A program made the translations under genes and the position numbers. Shown here in pieces: positions 8,001 through 16,320 of a stretch of 64,000 nt of DNA. The notes under the pieces were generated by a model. The model was not told the DNA's origin. It worked only from the letters and a program-made list of their open reading frames with translations, and did no database searches. The DNA lies in assembly GCF_002564045.1 (NCBI RefSeq), contig NZ_PDJK01000001.1:496001-560000 (forward strand). The letters are read 5' to 3'. The stretch comes from Amycolatopsis sulphurea. GTDB taxonomy: Bacteria; Actinomycetota; Actinomycetes; Mycobacteriales; Pseudonocardiaceae. The stretch's first letter is position 1; each line of letters begins with the position of its first letter.

Positions 8001-8222
8001 ATGGCCAAGTCCCTGAACGGACGACAGATGCGCACCACGGCCGACACCCTGTTCGCCCTCAAACCCGCTCGCGCGCTGGTCTACAAGGCCGTCACGCAGA
8101 TCGAGAACGGCAAGGACAGCCGCGCCACCATCGCCGAAGTCAAGCGGGAACTACGCAAAGCCGGGGCGCTCGACGCCGCGGCGAGCCGGTTCCTCGATCT
8201 GCTCGCGGTCCCGCCGCGCTGA
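8001..8222 (+). CDS. hypothetical protein (73 aa)
   Basis: ATG at 8001 follows an AAAGGGG ribosome site. The protein is basic and predicted largely helical (residues 1-73, with a segment TIAEVKRELRKAGALDAAASRFLDLL). No recognised family; a nucleic-acid-binding role is possible from charge only. It is followed by a 74-base duplicated fragment of a downstream gene. Confidence 0.5.
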   Translation: MAKSLNGRQMRTTADTLFALKPARALVYKAVTQIENGKDSRATIAEVKRELRKAGALDAAASRFLDLLAVPPR

Positions 8223-8250
8223 AACCCGCCCCTCACTGTCTGAATCCGCG

Positions 8251-8324
8251 CGGCGCGACGGTCGTATCGCTGGACGAGAACCGCGCCCGCCTCGCGCCGT
8301 GCGGATGCTCAGCCAACCAGCACG
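8251..8324 (+). repeat. partial duplicate of the P-loop gene at 10081-10154
   Basis: These 74 bases align without gaps, at an offset of exactly 1830, with codons of the P-loop protein around the V-S-L-D-E-T/N-R-A-R-L-A-P-C-G-C-S-A-N-Q stretch. Only a handful of bases differ. It lacks the Walker A region and has no long frame, so it is a decayed fragment. Confidence 0.75.
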
Positions 8325-8405
8325 CCGTCGGCCTGCCCGAGGGTTGGAAGTAACACCGACCGATCCGGCGGGCACCGCGTTCGCCGGAACAAACCTCACC
8401 TGCCC

Positions 8406-8450
8406 GCGACGCGCCCCGGCTGGCATACCCCGTTGGCCGGGGCGCGTCGC
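8406..8450. terminator. 15-bp perfect stem-loop
   Basis: A 15-base-pair perfect stem (8406-8420 with 8436-8450) and a 15-base loop, just upstream of the next small gene. It is part of the hairpin series of this module. Confidence 0.5.
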
Positions 8451-8483
8451 GTCTGGCAACCGAAAGAGCCGGAAAGGACAACC

Positions 8484-8690
8484 TTGCGCCTGAACCGCAC
8501 AGCGCGCGCCCAGTTGCAGGCGGCCGGGATCACCCCGGGCTGGTGGGCACGCCGCAACCACTACGCCGATGGACGGTGGGGCGGGGATGCCTGCGGCTGC
8601 CCCGACTCCCGCTGCATCGGTTTCCACCACGACGGCCCCGACGACTGCGGATGCCTGCCCGCGCTGCTCGACCTGGCCGCCGGGCGGTAA
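8484..8690 (+). CDS. small Cys-rich protein (68 aa)
   Basis: TTG at 8484 follows GGAAAGGA at 8471-8478. The 68-residue product carries an aromatic N-terminal part (ITPGWWARRNHY) and a Cys/Asp/His-rich centre (GDACGCPDSRCIGFHHDGPDDCGC), likely to bind metal. Function unknown. It is followed by a 17-bp hairpin and then the prim-pol gene. Confidence 0.5.
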   Translation: MRLNRTARAQLQAAGITPGWWARRNHYADGRWGGDACGCPDSRCIGFHHDGPDDCGCLPALLDLAAGR

Positions 8691-8704
8691 CGCCGACCCA
8701 TCCC

Positions 8705-8746
8705 GGGGCAGGGCCACCCCGTACTGCCGCGGGGTGGCCCTGCCCC
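8705..8746. terminator. 17-bp perfect stem-loop
   Basis: A 17-base-pair perfect stem (8705-8721 with 8730-8746) and an eight-base loop between the Cys-rich small gene and the prim-pol gene. Likely terminator. Confidence 0.6.
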
Positions 8747-8817
8747 ACATCGCTGCGCGCTCTGGATCCCGCCGTGGTCACCGCTGTGCTCACCCACTAC
8801 CGAAAGGACCATCCACA

Positions 8818-9801
8818 ATGGACTCCACCATGGACGCCGCGCTGGGGCGGTGGGCGTTGGAGCTGGCAGGGAGGGGGTGGCCGGTGTTGCCGCTGCGTCC
8901 CGGGGCGAAGTTCCCGGACTGGCACCGCGGCGACCGCTGCCCCGGGACGGGGCAGTGCCGGGGCGGGCACCGGACCCCGGAACAGATCGCCACCACCGAC
9001 CCGGACCTGATCACCGCGGCATGGAGCCGGGCACCGTGGAACGTCGGGGTGTTCCCCGGCCCCGCGGGTCTGCTGATCATCGACTGCGACCCGGCCAAAC
9101 CCGGCCCGGACGAGCTGGACGGCTGGACCGCGCTGCAGGTGTTGGCCGAGCAGCGGGGCGGGCCGCTGCCGGACACGTTCACCGTGACCACCCCGCGCGG
9201 TGGCCGGCACCTGTACTACCGGGCACCGGCGGGATGTGCGTTGCGGTCAACGCAAGGCCACCTCGCCGCTGCGGTCGACACCCGCGGATGGGGTGGCTAC
9301 GCGGTCGCGCCCGGCTCGGTGCGCGCGGACGGGGCGTATGAGCTGCTCGACGACACCGACCCGGTGGAGCTGCCGGGGTGGCTGGTGCAGGCCAACGTCG
9401 AACACTGCGTCACCGCTGGGTCCGGGCGCGGGGACAGGGCCGTGGCGGTCCCCGGCGCGTTCGCCGCGACGGCGGTGCGCGGCGAGTGTGGCAAGGTCGC
9501 CGCCACGCCGTACAAGCAGGGGCGCAACAAGGCGCTCTCCCGCGCCGCCTACGCGCTCGGCCAGCTGGTCGGCGCGGACGTGCTGGCCGAAGACGTCGCC
9601 CGCACCGAGCTGCGGGCCGCCGTCGACTCGTGGGGTGACGTCGCCTCGATCGCCAAGGACTACGCCGTGATCGAGACCAGCCTGCGCGCCGGTCGTCACA
9701 ACCCCCGCCGCATCACGCCTCACAGCACCCGCACCGCTGGAACCCGCCGCCACAGCGCGGCCTCACCGAGGAAGGACACCGTGGCATGGACAAACGGCTG
9801 A
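8818..9801 (+). CDS. bifunctional primase-polymerase (prim-pol) replication protein
   Basis: A 327-residue protein beginning MDSTMDAALGRWALELAGRGWPVLPLRPGAKFP, the standard opening of plasmid and AICE prim-pol domains. The catalytic acidic motif is visible as L-I-I-D-C-D-P near residues 83-89, and T-P-R-G-G-R-H-L-Y-Y near residues 124-133 is the second conserved motif. It should prime and start replication of the excised element. ATG was chosen after AAAGGA at 8802-8807. The AAA helicase at 12512 is the probable partner, making this a RepPP-type AICE rather than a RepSA-type one. Confidence 0.82.
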   Translation: MDSTMDAALGRWALELAGRGWPVLPLRPGAKFPDWHRGDRCPGTGQCRGGHRTPEQIATTDPDLITAAWSRAPWNVGVFPGPAGLLIIDCDPAKPGPDELDGWTALQVLAEQRGGPLPDTFTVTTPRGGRHLYYRAPAGCALRSTQGHLAAAVDTRGWGGYAVAPGSVRADGAYELLDDTDPVELPGWLVQANVEHCVTAGSGRGDRAVAVPGAFAATAVRGECGKVAATPYKQGRNKALSRAAYALGQLVGADVLAEDVARTELRAAVDSWGDVASIAKDYAVIETSLRAGRHNPRRITPHSTRTAGTRRHSAASPRKDTVAWTNG

Positions 9802-9971
9802 AGAACGAGTACCGGCGCAACGCCGCCGATGAGGCAGTGGCCGCCACCGCGCTCTCCGACAAAGCCAACGCGCTGGAAGCCGCGGGCAGGTTCCGTGAGG
9901 CCGGCTCCTACTTCCAGGCGGCAGCCAGGGCCGAAGGCCGCGCCGCCGCCTGGCGGAACCTGCTCAGGTAG
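9786..9971 (+). CDS. small helical protein (61 aa)
   Basis: ATG at 9786 lies inside the last codons of the prim-pol gene. The 61-residue product is strongly helical and Ala/Arg-rich and looks like a single TPR-type helical pair (ALSDKANALEAAGRFREAGSYFQAAARAEGRAAA). Overlap with the prim-pol gene suggests co-translation and perhaps a replication accessory role, which is inference. Confidence 0.5.
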   Translation: MDKRLKNEYRRNAADEAVAATALSDKANALEAAGRFREAGSYFQAAARAEGRAAAWRNLLR

Positions 9972-10003
9972 CCCCCCGACCACCACTACCTCACGGAGGT
10001 CCG

Positions 10004-10519
10004 ATGACCCCGACGCTGATCGCGACGATCGGCCCGGCCGGGGCCGGGAAAACCACCTGGCGGCACCGCCACGTCCCGCCTGGCGCGACGGTCGTGTCGC
10101 TGGACGAGACCCGCGCCCGGCTCGCGCCGTGTGGGTGCTCGGCCAACCAGGACGTCAACGCCGCCGCGGTTGAGCACGGGTTCGCTGCCACGGCGGCGGT
10201 GCTGGCCGCGGGCGGCACGGTCGTGTGGGACGTGACCAGCTACCTTCGCCGGTTCCGCACGCGGCTGCTGGACCTGGCCGCCGAGGCCGGTGCCCGCACC
10301 GAAGCGGTCGTGCTGCTCCCGCCCCTGGCGACCGTCCTGGCTCGCAACGGCCGCCGCGACAACACCCCGTGCCCCGATTGCGGGTACGCCCGCCGCGTGC
10401 CCGAGGCGCGGGTGCGGGAGATGCACCACGCGGTCACCGCCGCGCTGCCGGGCCTGCACACCGAAGGCTGGAACACCCTCCACTTCGGTGTGCTCCCGCC
10501 CGATCTGCGCCACCGCTGA
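10004..10519 (+). CDS. P-loop AAA/polynucleotide-kinase-like protein
   Basis: A 171-residue protein with Walker A G-P-A-G-A-G-K-T-T at residues 10-18 and a Walker B-like strand (GGTVVWDVTS) near residue 70. The fold and length resemble AAA_33 / zeta-toxin-like small-molecule or polynucleotide kinases. The C-terminal half has a Cys pair (TPCPDCGYARRVPEARV near 123-139) that could bind zinc. ATG follows ACGGAGG. A decayed copy of its codons lies at 8251-8324. The substrate is unknown. Confidence 0.65.
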   Translation: MTPTLIATIGPAGAGKTTWRHRHVPPGATVVSLDETRARLAPCGCSANQDVNAAAVEHGFAATAAVLAAGGTVVWDVTSYLRRFRTRLLDLAAEAGARTEAVVLLPPLATVLARNGRRDNTPCPDCGYARRVPEARVREMHHAVTAALPGLHTEGWNTLHFGVLPPDLRHR

Positions 10520-10566
10520 CCCCACCGGCCACCACCGGCCGGCCATTTCACCCGGCGAGGAACGAC

Positions 10567-10596
10567 GGGCCGGGCACCACACCGTGTGCCCGGCCC
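10567..10596. terminator. 11-bp perfect stem-loop
   Basis: GGGCCGGGCAC at 10567-10577 pairs perfectly with 10586-10596. It lies about 50 bases after the P-loop gene and is a likely terminator. Confidence 0.5.
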
Positions 10597-10671
10597 AGCC
10601 CGTGCCCGCCTACCTCGGACTACCGCGCGGCGACCGTCGCGCGGTCAGGACCCCTGCAGGAGGAAACCCTC

Positions 10672-10962
10672 ATGGCGATCATCATTCACCGCTGCACCAC
10701 CTGCACCCACCCCGATCTGTTCCACGACGACCGCGAGGACGGCAGCACCGGGGGATGCAGTTACGGCTGCCGCACCGCCGGTCCGCACACGTTCGGCCCG
10801 CCCGAGGTGATCCCGACCTGGATCGCCACCCGCCCCATCGGCGCCGCCGTGCCCGATCCGGTCCTCGCCGAACCCGGCAGCCACCGCCGGCCGTTGCCCC
10901 GGCTGTGCGACTGCGCGGACTGCTGGGCGCTCTACCACCGGGAAACCGGGGTGGCTGCCTGA
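10672..10962 (+). CDS. Cys/His-rich hypothetical protein (96 aa)
   Basis: ATG at 10672 follows GCAGGAGG. The product has H-R-C-T-T-C-T-H at 6-13, G-G-C-S-Y-G-C-R-T-A-G-P-H-T-F near 27-41, and C-D-C-A-D-C at about 82-87, likely two zinc knuckles. Unknown function. Its TGA overlaps the ATG of the methyltransferase (TGATG), so the two are probably co-translated, and it may be an accessory protein for the methyltransferase. Confidence 0.55.
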   Translation: MAIIIHRCTTCTHPDLFHDDREDGSTGGCSYGCRTAGPHTFGPPEVIPTWIATRPIGAAVPDPVLAEPGSHRRPLPRLCDCADCWALYHRETGVAA

Positions 10963-12416
10963 TGTACACGGTGACGGACTTGTTCTGCGGGGCCGGTGGG
11001 TCCGGGCTCGGCGCGACCGGGGTGTCGGGGGTGCAGCTGCGGATGGCGGCGAACCACAGCCCGCGCGCGATCGAGACGCATCAGGCGAACTTCCCCGGCT
11101 GCGACCATGATTGCGCGGACATCTCGCAGGTCGAGCCGCGCCGCTACGCGCGGACGAACATCCTGTGGGCGTCCCCGGAGTGCACGAACCATTCCATCGC
11201 GAAGGGACGGCGGAGGGATGGTGCGAACCAGCCGGGGCTGTTCGGTGAGGTCGTGCCCGATCATGTGGCGGAGCGGTCGCGGGCGACGATGTGGGACGTG
11301 GTCCGGTTCGCCGAGGTACACGCCTACGACACGGTGATCGTGGAGAACGTCGTCGACGCGGTGAAGTGGACGCCGTTTCGGGCGTGGCTGATGGCGATGG
11401 ACTCCTACGGCTACGACCACCACATCGTGTCGCTCAACAGCATGCATGCCCCGGCGGTGACCGCGCCGCGGGCACCGCAGTCCCGGGACCGGATGTATGT
11501 GGTGTTCTGGCGCAAGGGAAACCCGCGCCCGGATCTCGACATCCGGCCGGCCGCGTGGTGTCCGGGCTGCGCGACCGATGTGCGGGCGCGGCAGGTGTTC
11601 AAGCCCGGCCGCACGGTCGGGCGGTACCGGCAGCAGTACCTCTACCGCTGCCCGAACACCCGCTGCCGCCACCACATCGTCGAGCCCTACACGCTGCCCG
11701 CGGCCGCGGTGATCGACTGGTCGAACCTCGGCGAGCGGATCGGCGACCGGGCCAGGCCGCTGTCGGACAAGACGATGGACCGGATCGAGGCGGGGCTGCG
11801 GAAATTCGCGGGTGTCCCGCAGGTCATCACCGCGGGCGGATCGTGGAACGACGCCGCCCACCCGGCCGCGGCGCCGTTGCGGACGCTGACCACGCGGGAG
11901 GCGAACGCGCTGATCGTGCCGATGGAGGGCCGCGAGGGCAAGCACGCCGCCCCGGCCGGGGTGCCGCTGCGGACCCAGACCGCGCGGCACGAGACCGCGC
12001 TGGTCGTGCCCTACTACGGGACCGGGGTCGCCCGCGGCGCCGGGGCGCCGATGCCGACCATGACCACTGTGGACACGGCGGGGCTGGCGTTCATCGCCGA
12101 ACTCCGCGGCGGGGGCTCCGATGCCCGCCACGTCCGGGAGCCCCTCGCGACGGTGTGCGCGTCGGGCAACCACCACATGCTCGTCCACCAGACCGCGCCG
12201 CCCGCGGTGGAGGACTGCACGTTCCGGATGCTGTCGATCCCGGAGATCCAGGCCGCGATGGCGTTCCGCCCCGACTACGTGGTCACCGGGAACAAACGCG
12301 AGCGCGTTCGCCAGCTCGGCAACGGTGTCACCCCGCCGGCCGCCGAGTGGCTCGTCTCCGCCGCCGTCGCCGCCCTGGAACGCACCGCCACCACCCCCGC
12401 ACCCACCACCGCCTGA
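10962..12416 (+). CDS. C5-cytosine DNA methyltransferase
   Basis: A 484-residue enzyme. Motif I is D-L-F-C-G-A-G-G at residues 6-13; the catalytic Cys motif is A-S-P-E-C-T-N-H-S near 70-78 (in place of the usual PPCQ); motif VI appears as V-E-N-V-V near 127; and the C-terminal G-N-G-V-T-P-P near 451-457 is motif X. A Cys4 insertion around 200-240 (CPGC ... CPNTRC) is unusual and probably binds zinc. The SPEC variant is common in actinophage and AICE enzymes. Without a restriction partner nearby, it probably protects the element from host restriction or marks its DNA. Confidence 0.8.
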   Translation: MYTVTDLFCGAGGSGLGATGVSGVQLRMAANHSPRAIETHQANFPGCDHDCADISQVEPRRYARTNILWASPECTNHSIAKGRRRDGANQPGLFGEVVPDHVAERSRATMWDVVRFAEVHAYDTVIVENVVDAVKWTPFRAWLMAMDSYGYDHHIVSLNSMHAPAVTAPRAPQSRDRMYVVFWRKGNPRPDLDIRPAAWCPGCATDVRARQVFKPGRTVGRYRQQYLYRCPNTRCRHHIVEPYTLPAAAVIDWSNLGERIGDRARPLSDKTMDRIEAGLRKFAGVPQVITAGGSWNDAAHPAAAPLRTLTTREANALIVPMEGREGKHAAPAGVPLRTQTARHETALVVPYYGTGVARGAGAPMPTMTTVDTAGLAFIAELRGGGSDARHVREPLATVCASGNHHMLVHQTAPPAVEDCTFRMLSIPEIQAAMAFRPDYVVTGNKRERVRQLGNGVTPPAAEWLVSAAVAALERTATTPAPTTA

Positions 12417-12430
12417 CCCCGTCCACGCAG

Positions 12431-12468
12431 CCGTGGCCCACCCCGGACATCCGAGGGGTGGGCCACGG
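12431..12468. terminator. 14-bp perfect stem-loop after the methyltransferase
   Basis: A 14-base-pair perfect stem (12431-12444 with 12455-12468) and a ten-base loop. It begins 15 bases after the methyltransferase stop and is a likely terminator. Confidence 0.6.
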
Positions 12469-12511
12469 TGCATCACGGGGGCCGGGGCGGTCTGCCTGAT
12501 CGGAGTTTTCC

Positions 12512-14101
12512 ATGTCCAGCCAACCGAATCAGACGCGCCAGCTGTGGCCGGTCGGCGACGGCGGGCGCCCCCTGGTCCGCATCGGTGAGGACCCCGAGGC
12601 GATCCGGGTCCTCACCGACGCGGTCAAGCGCCGCATCATCCCCGAAACCTACGTCTCCGAAGGGACACCCGTCATCGTGGAAGAAGTCTCCGGGGCCGCC
12701 GACCCCGCCACCGCCGAAGACGACGTCGCACTGCCGATCGCCACCTCCACCTTGAAGCCCGCCCTCCTGGCCGGCCTCCTGGCCGAACACGCCGAAGTGG
12801 TCATGGCCCGCAACGGGAAACCGGACGTGGAGGTGACCCCGGCCGGGCCGGTCCTCTCCGCGGTGCTGGCGCGGCGGTCGTGGTCGGGGCTGCCGGTGCT
12901 GCGGCGGATCATCTCCACCCCGGTCCTGCGCCCGGACGGCACCCTGCTGCAAACCCCCGGCTACGACCCCGCCACCGGGTTCTACCTCGCGGGCAACACC
13001 CACCTGCAGCCGATACCGGACCATCCATCCCCGGCCGAGGTCGCCGAGGCGAAAGAGTTCCTGCTGGAACGGTTCCTGCGCGACTTCCCGTGGCGCTCGC
13101 CGGCCGACCGCGCCAACTACCTGGCGCTGCTGGTGACACCGCTGATCCGGCCGTTCACCCGGGCACTCTCGCCGTTCGGGATGATCGAGGCCTCCATGCC
13201 CGGCTCCGGGAAAACCATCCTCGCCGGATGCGTGGGACTGCTGGTCGGGCAGCGGGTGCTGACCTGGACCGAGTCCGAGGACGAGCTGCGCAAAAGCATC
13301 ACCACCGTGCTGGCCGACTCGGTCGGGGTGGTCGTGTTCGACAACCTCGCCGAGGGCGCGGTGGTCGACTCCGCGGTCCTGGCCCGGCTGGTCACCGAAC
13401 GCACCTGGTCGGACCGGCGCCTGGGCACCAACGCCGCGGCCACCTTCGCCAACGACAGGTTATGGCTCGCGACCGGGAACAACCTGCGCACCGGCGGGGA
13501 CATGGCATCCCGGTCGGTGTGGGTGCGGCTCGACCCGAACTGCCCCCGCCCCGAAGCCCGCACCGGGTTCACCATCCCCAACCTCGACACCTGGATCCTC
13601 GATCCCGCCCACCGCGCCACCGTGCTGCGGCACGTGCTGATGCTGGTGCTCGACTGGACCAGCCACGGCGCCCCACCCGCGGCGGCCACACCGCAGATGC
13701 GGCAGTTCACGCCCTGGGCGAAACACCTCGGGGGGTTCCTCGAACACCACGGCATCACCGGGTTTCTCGGCAACGCCGACGCCGCCCGCGGCCTGGACGA
13801 CGAGGACGCGGAATGGCGCTCGTTCTTCCACGCCTGGGACGAGCTGCACGGAGACCGGCACATGTCCGCCCAGGAACTACGGGTCTCCGGGGAACCCACC
13901 TTCGGCACCGACCCCTGGGCCGGGACGTTCCCCACGACTCCCTCGGGCAAGCCACTCACCACCCGGAGCCTGGGCAGGAGGCTGGCAGGGCAGGTAGACC
14001 GCTGGCACACCGACATCGTGTTACGCAGCGAAACCGACAGTCACCGCAACTGCAAAACCTACTGGGTCGCCCGAGCACCCTCCCAGGACCGAACGCCATA
14101 A
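12512..14101 (+). CDS. AAA helicase-like replication protein
   Basis: A 529-residue protein. After about 190 residues of N-terminal domain, the ATPase core has Walker A M-P-G-S-G-K-T near residue 229, Walker B V-V-V-F-D-N near 272, and a sensor-like W-L-A-T-G-N-N motif near 320. This layout is seen in phage and AICE primase-helicase C-terminal modules, where the ATPase acts as a replicative helicase. With the separate prim-pol gene at 8818 it would complete the replication machinery. Iteron DNA, the probable origin, follows immediately. ATG at 12512 was chosen from the conserved length; the ribosome site is weak. Confidence 0.7.
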   Translation: MSSQPNQTRQLWPVGDGGRPLVRIGEDPEAIRVLTDAVKRRIIPETYVSEGTPVIVEEVSGAADPATAEDDVALPIATSTLKPALLAGLLAEHAEVVMARNGKPDVEVTPAGPVLSAVLARRSWSGLPVLRRIISTPVLRPDGTLLQTPGYDPATGFYLAGNTHLQPIPDHPSPAEVAEAKEFLLERFLRDFPWRSPADRANYLALLVTPLIRPFTRALSPFGMIEASMPGSGKTILAGCVGLLVGQRVLTWTESEDELRKSITTVLADSVGVVVFDNLAEGAVVDSAVLARLVTERTWSDRRLGTNAAATFANDRLWLATGNNLRTGGDMASRSVWVRLDPNCPRPEARTGFTIPNLDTWILDPAHRATVLRHVLMLVLDWTSHGAPPAAATPQMRQFTPWAKHLGGFLEHHGITGFLGNADAARGLDDEDAEWRSFFHAWDELHGDRHMSAQELRVSGEPTFGTDPWAGTFPTTPSGKPLTTRSLGRRLAGQVDRWHTDIVLRSETDSHRNCKTYWVARAPSQDRTP

Positions 14102-14104
14102 GAA

Positions 14105-14315
14105 ACCCGCAAACCCGCAAACCCGCAAACGACCACCCCCCAAGGTCTCTACCAGCACAAACAGGAGAGATCAGGGTTGCGGGTTTGTTCGATCACGACC
14201 AGCGCCAAACCCGCAAACCCGCGGGTTTGCGGGTTTCTCCCACCCCGCCCGTATATAAACCCGCAGGCATACACCCAGCTCAAGGCCCACTTTGCGGGTT
14301 TGCGGGTTTGCGGAT
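14105..14315. other. iteron-rich candidate replication origin
   Basis: The word AAACCCGC occurs at least ten times in both orientations within this 210-base stretch: three in tandem near 14103-14129, a perfect 30-base palindrome at 14207-14236 built from two copies facing two copies, single copies near 14168 and 14257, and three in reverse tandem near 14291-14312. Such iteron clusters next to replication genes usually bind the initiator. Confidence 0.6.
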
Positions 14316-14446
14316 CACTTCCCGCCCCCCACGCACCACACCCGCCAACCCGCACCCCCCACCTGCCAGCAACCCCCACCCAGACCACTACCCACCGTGA
14401 CATTCCGGGCGACGTCGGCCCGGCCCCGGGAAGAGGAGTTACGCAC

Positions 14447-14788
14447 GTGAGAACCCGACGACCCACCAACCCGCCACGGCACCTCACCACCATGACCAGC
14501 AGCCTGATCGAGCTGCACGCCGCCTTCGGCGACGCCACCCCCGCCTGCCACAACGCCGACCCCGAACTGTTCTGGCCCATCTCCACACACGACCACGACA
14601 CCATCCACACCGCGAAACAAATCTGCAGCACCTGCCCCGTTCGCACCGCCTGCGGGGAATGGGCCACCCGCAACGAAAACGACGGCATCTGGGGCGGACA
14701 AACCCGCGACGAACGCGGCCCCGCCCGACACCTCCACGACACTCGCCAGCGCAATACGTCGCCCTGGCGAACGAATCACCATGTCTGA
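14447..14788 (+). CDS. WhiB-family iron-sulfur regulator
   Basis: A 113-residue protein with the WhiB signature: four Cys (near residues 33, 59, 62, 68 in P-A-C-H, Q-I-C-S-T-C-P-V-R and T-A-C-G-E-W) that hold a [4Fe-4S] cluster, and the G-I-W-G-G turn near 83-87 that contacts the sigma factor. GTG at 14447 follows AAGAGGAG; ATG at 14492 is an alternative. WhiB proteins bind sigma region 4 and redirect transcription. Its position beside xis/int suggests control of excision or transfer in response to redox state, which is inference. Confidence 0.8.
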   Translation: MRTRRPTNPPRHLTTMTSSLIELHAAFGDATPACHNADPELFWPISTHDHDTIHTAKQICSTCPVRTACGEWATRNENDGIWGGQTRDERGPARHLHDTRQRNTSPWRTNHHV

Positions 14789-14846
14789 GCAGTGTGCCAT
14801 TCGTGAAGTGCAGTTCCAGGCTAGTGGATTTTGGAGTGAAATATTT

Positions 14847-15095
14847 ATGGAGAATTCCAATGGTGACGCCCCGGTAATTGAGCAGCAATTGTACTCGGTT
14901 GATGAGGCAAAGGTGATCCTGCGTATATCTCGCTCGAAAATCTATCAGCAGATGAGTGCACCTCAGCCGGATGGTCAGCCACGGCTGCGTTCGGTCAAAG
15001 TTGGCCGCACTCGACGAATATCAGTGGCAGCGATTCAGGACTACATCACCTTGTTGGAACAAGAGGCGGAGGCGCTCTTTGGCGAAGCGGCGTAG
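14847..15095 (+). CDS. xis: excisionase (Xis), MerR/HTH_17-type
   Basis: An 82-residue protein with a winged HTH of the AICE excisionase type (L-Y-S-V-D-E-A-K-V-I-L-R-I-S-R-S-K-I-Y near residues 15-33, then V-G-R-T-R-R-I near 53-59). It should bind attL/attR arms and bias the integrase to excision. ATG at 14847 follows GGAGTGAA; this start fits the family better than an ATG at 14781. GC content falls here relative to the genes on either side. It overlaps the integrase start by 17 bases, as in pSAM2-type elements. Confidence 0.8.
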   Translation: MENSNGDAPVIEQQLYSVDEAKVILRISRSKIYQQMSAPQPDGQPRLRSVKVGRTRRISVAAIQDYITLLEQEAEALFGEAA

Positions 15096-16293
15096 TCGCG
15101 GAGACGGCGGGCTCTATTGGTCGGACTCTCGCCAGCGTTGGATTGCCGAGGTCACGATCGGGACAAGTCCGTCAGGCAGAAGGAAGACGCGCACGGCGAG
15201 CGCAAGAACAAAGACCGAGGCGAAATCCAAGCTAGACGACCTGAAGAGCGACCTCCGGGACGGTGTGCTCATAGCGCATACCGGCTCTACTGTGGCCGAT
15301 GCGGTGGATGATTGGTTGAAATATGGTCTAACTGATCGTTCGGAGAAGACTCGGGAGAACCGTCGGCTTCTTGCCGAAGGTCACATCATTCCGCAACTCG
15401 GGGCGCGGAAGCTGCGTGACTTGACTGCTGAGGAGGTAGATGAGTGGCTTGAGCTAGAGTCGAAGTTGCTCGCTACGTCCACGCTGCAAAGGGTGCGGGC
15501 AATTCTTGCGTCTGCGATCAAGCGTGCCCAGAAACGAGGCAAGGTGAAGCGCAACGTGGTTTTTCTCTGTGAGTGCCCGTCAGGGAAGCGCGCAGGCCGG
15601 AAATCGAAGGCGCTCACTCTGATTCAGGCTGAGGCGTTGCTTAATGCTGCACTTGAATCGCAGTCTGCGACGATCCGCGCCTACATCGTTGTATCGGTGC
15701 TGACCGGTGCGCGGACCGAGGAGATGCGCGCGCTGAGATGGGAGCATGTCCACCTTGCCGGTGATCTCACCGCGAAGTCTCCGGTACTGCCGTACGTCGA
15801 GTTGTGGCGTTCGGTCCGTGTCGGTGGTGACACGAAGACGCACAGTTCCCGTCGGACTCTGGCGATACCGCAGCGCTGTGTGGATGTGCTGCGGCATGTG
15901 GAGGCGGCACAAGTCAAGGCGCGGAACCGTGCGGGGGAGAGGTGGAAGGAGACCGACCTGGTCTTCGCAACCCGCTACGGCACCGAGCTGGATGCGGGCA
16001 ATGTCCGACGCGCGTTCCGGAGCGTCGCGAAAGCGGCCGGCCTCGTGCCGGAGGACTGGACGCCGCGGGACTTGCGGCACAGCTTCGTGTCGCTGCTCTC
16101 CGACGCGAAGATGCCGATCGAGGAGATCGCTCGGCTGGTCGGGCACAAGGGCGGCAGCAAGGTCACGGAGCTGATCTACCGGCACCAGCTCCGGCCCGTC
16201 CTTGAGGAGGGCGCCACGGCGATGGACCGGATCTTCTCGGGGTACCCACCCGCCGACGGCCAGATTCCGGAGGGGGCTGATTCGGTGCGATAG
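15079..16293 (+). CDS. int: tyrosine recombinase/integrase of the AICE
   Basis: A 404-residue phage-type integrase. An N-terminal AP2-like arm-binding domain (residues 1-60), a SAM-like core-binding domain (about 70-160) and a catalytic domain follow. Catalytic residues visible are the Arg of T-G-A-R-T-E-E-M-R, D-L-R-H-S-F, L-V-G-H-K-G-G and the nucleophile Tyr in L-I-Y-R-H-Q. TTG at 15079, inside the xis gene, gives the usual start MAKRRSRGDGGLYW. It ends 66 bases from the 3' end of tRNA-Val(GAC), the presumed attachment site. Confidence 0.88.
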   Translation: MAKRRSRGDGGLYWSDSRQRWIAEVTIGTSPSGRRKTRTASARTKTEAKSKLDDLKSDLRDGVLIAHTGSTVADAVDDWLKYGLTDRSEKTRENRRLLAEGHIIPQLGARKLRDLTAEEVDEWLELESKLLATSTLQRVRAILASAIKRAQKRGKVKRNVVFLCECPSGKRAGRKSKALTLIQAEALLNAALESQSATIRAYIVVSVLTGARTEEMRALRWEHVHLAGDLTAKSPVLPYVELWRSVRVGGDTKTHSSRRTLAIPQRCVDVLRHVEAAQVKARNRAGERWKETDLVFATRYGTELDAGNVRRAFRSVAKAAGLVPEDWTPRDLRHSFVSLLSDAKMPIEEIARLVGHKGGSKVTELIYRHQLRPVLEEGATAMDRIFSGYPPADGQIPEGADSVR

Positions 16294-16320
16294 TCACTCA
16301 GTTAGTCCGCCAGGCGCAAA

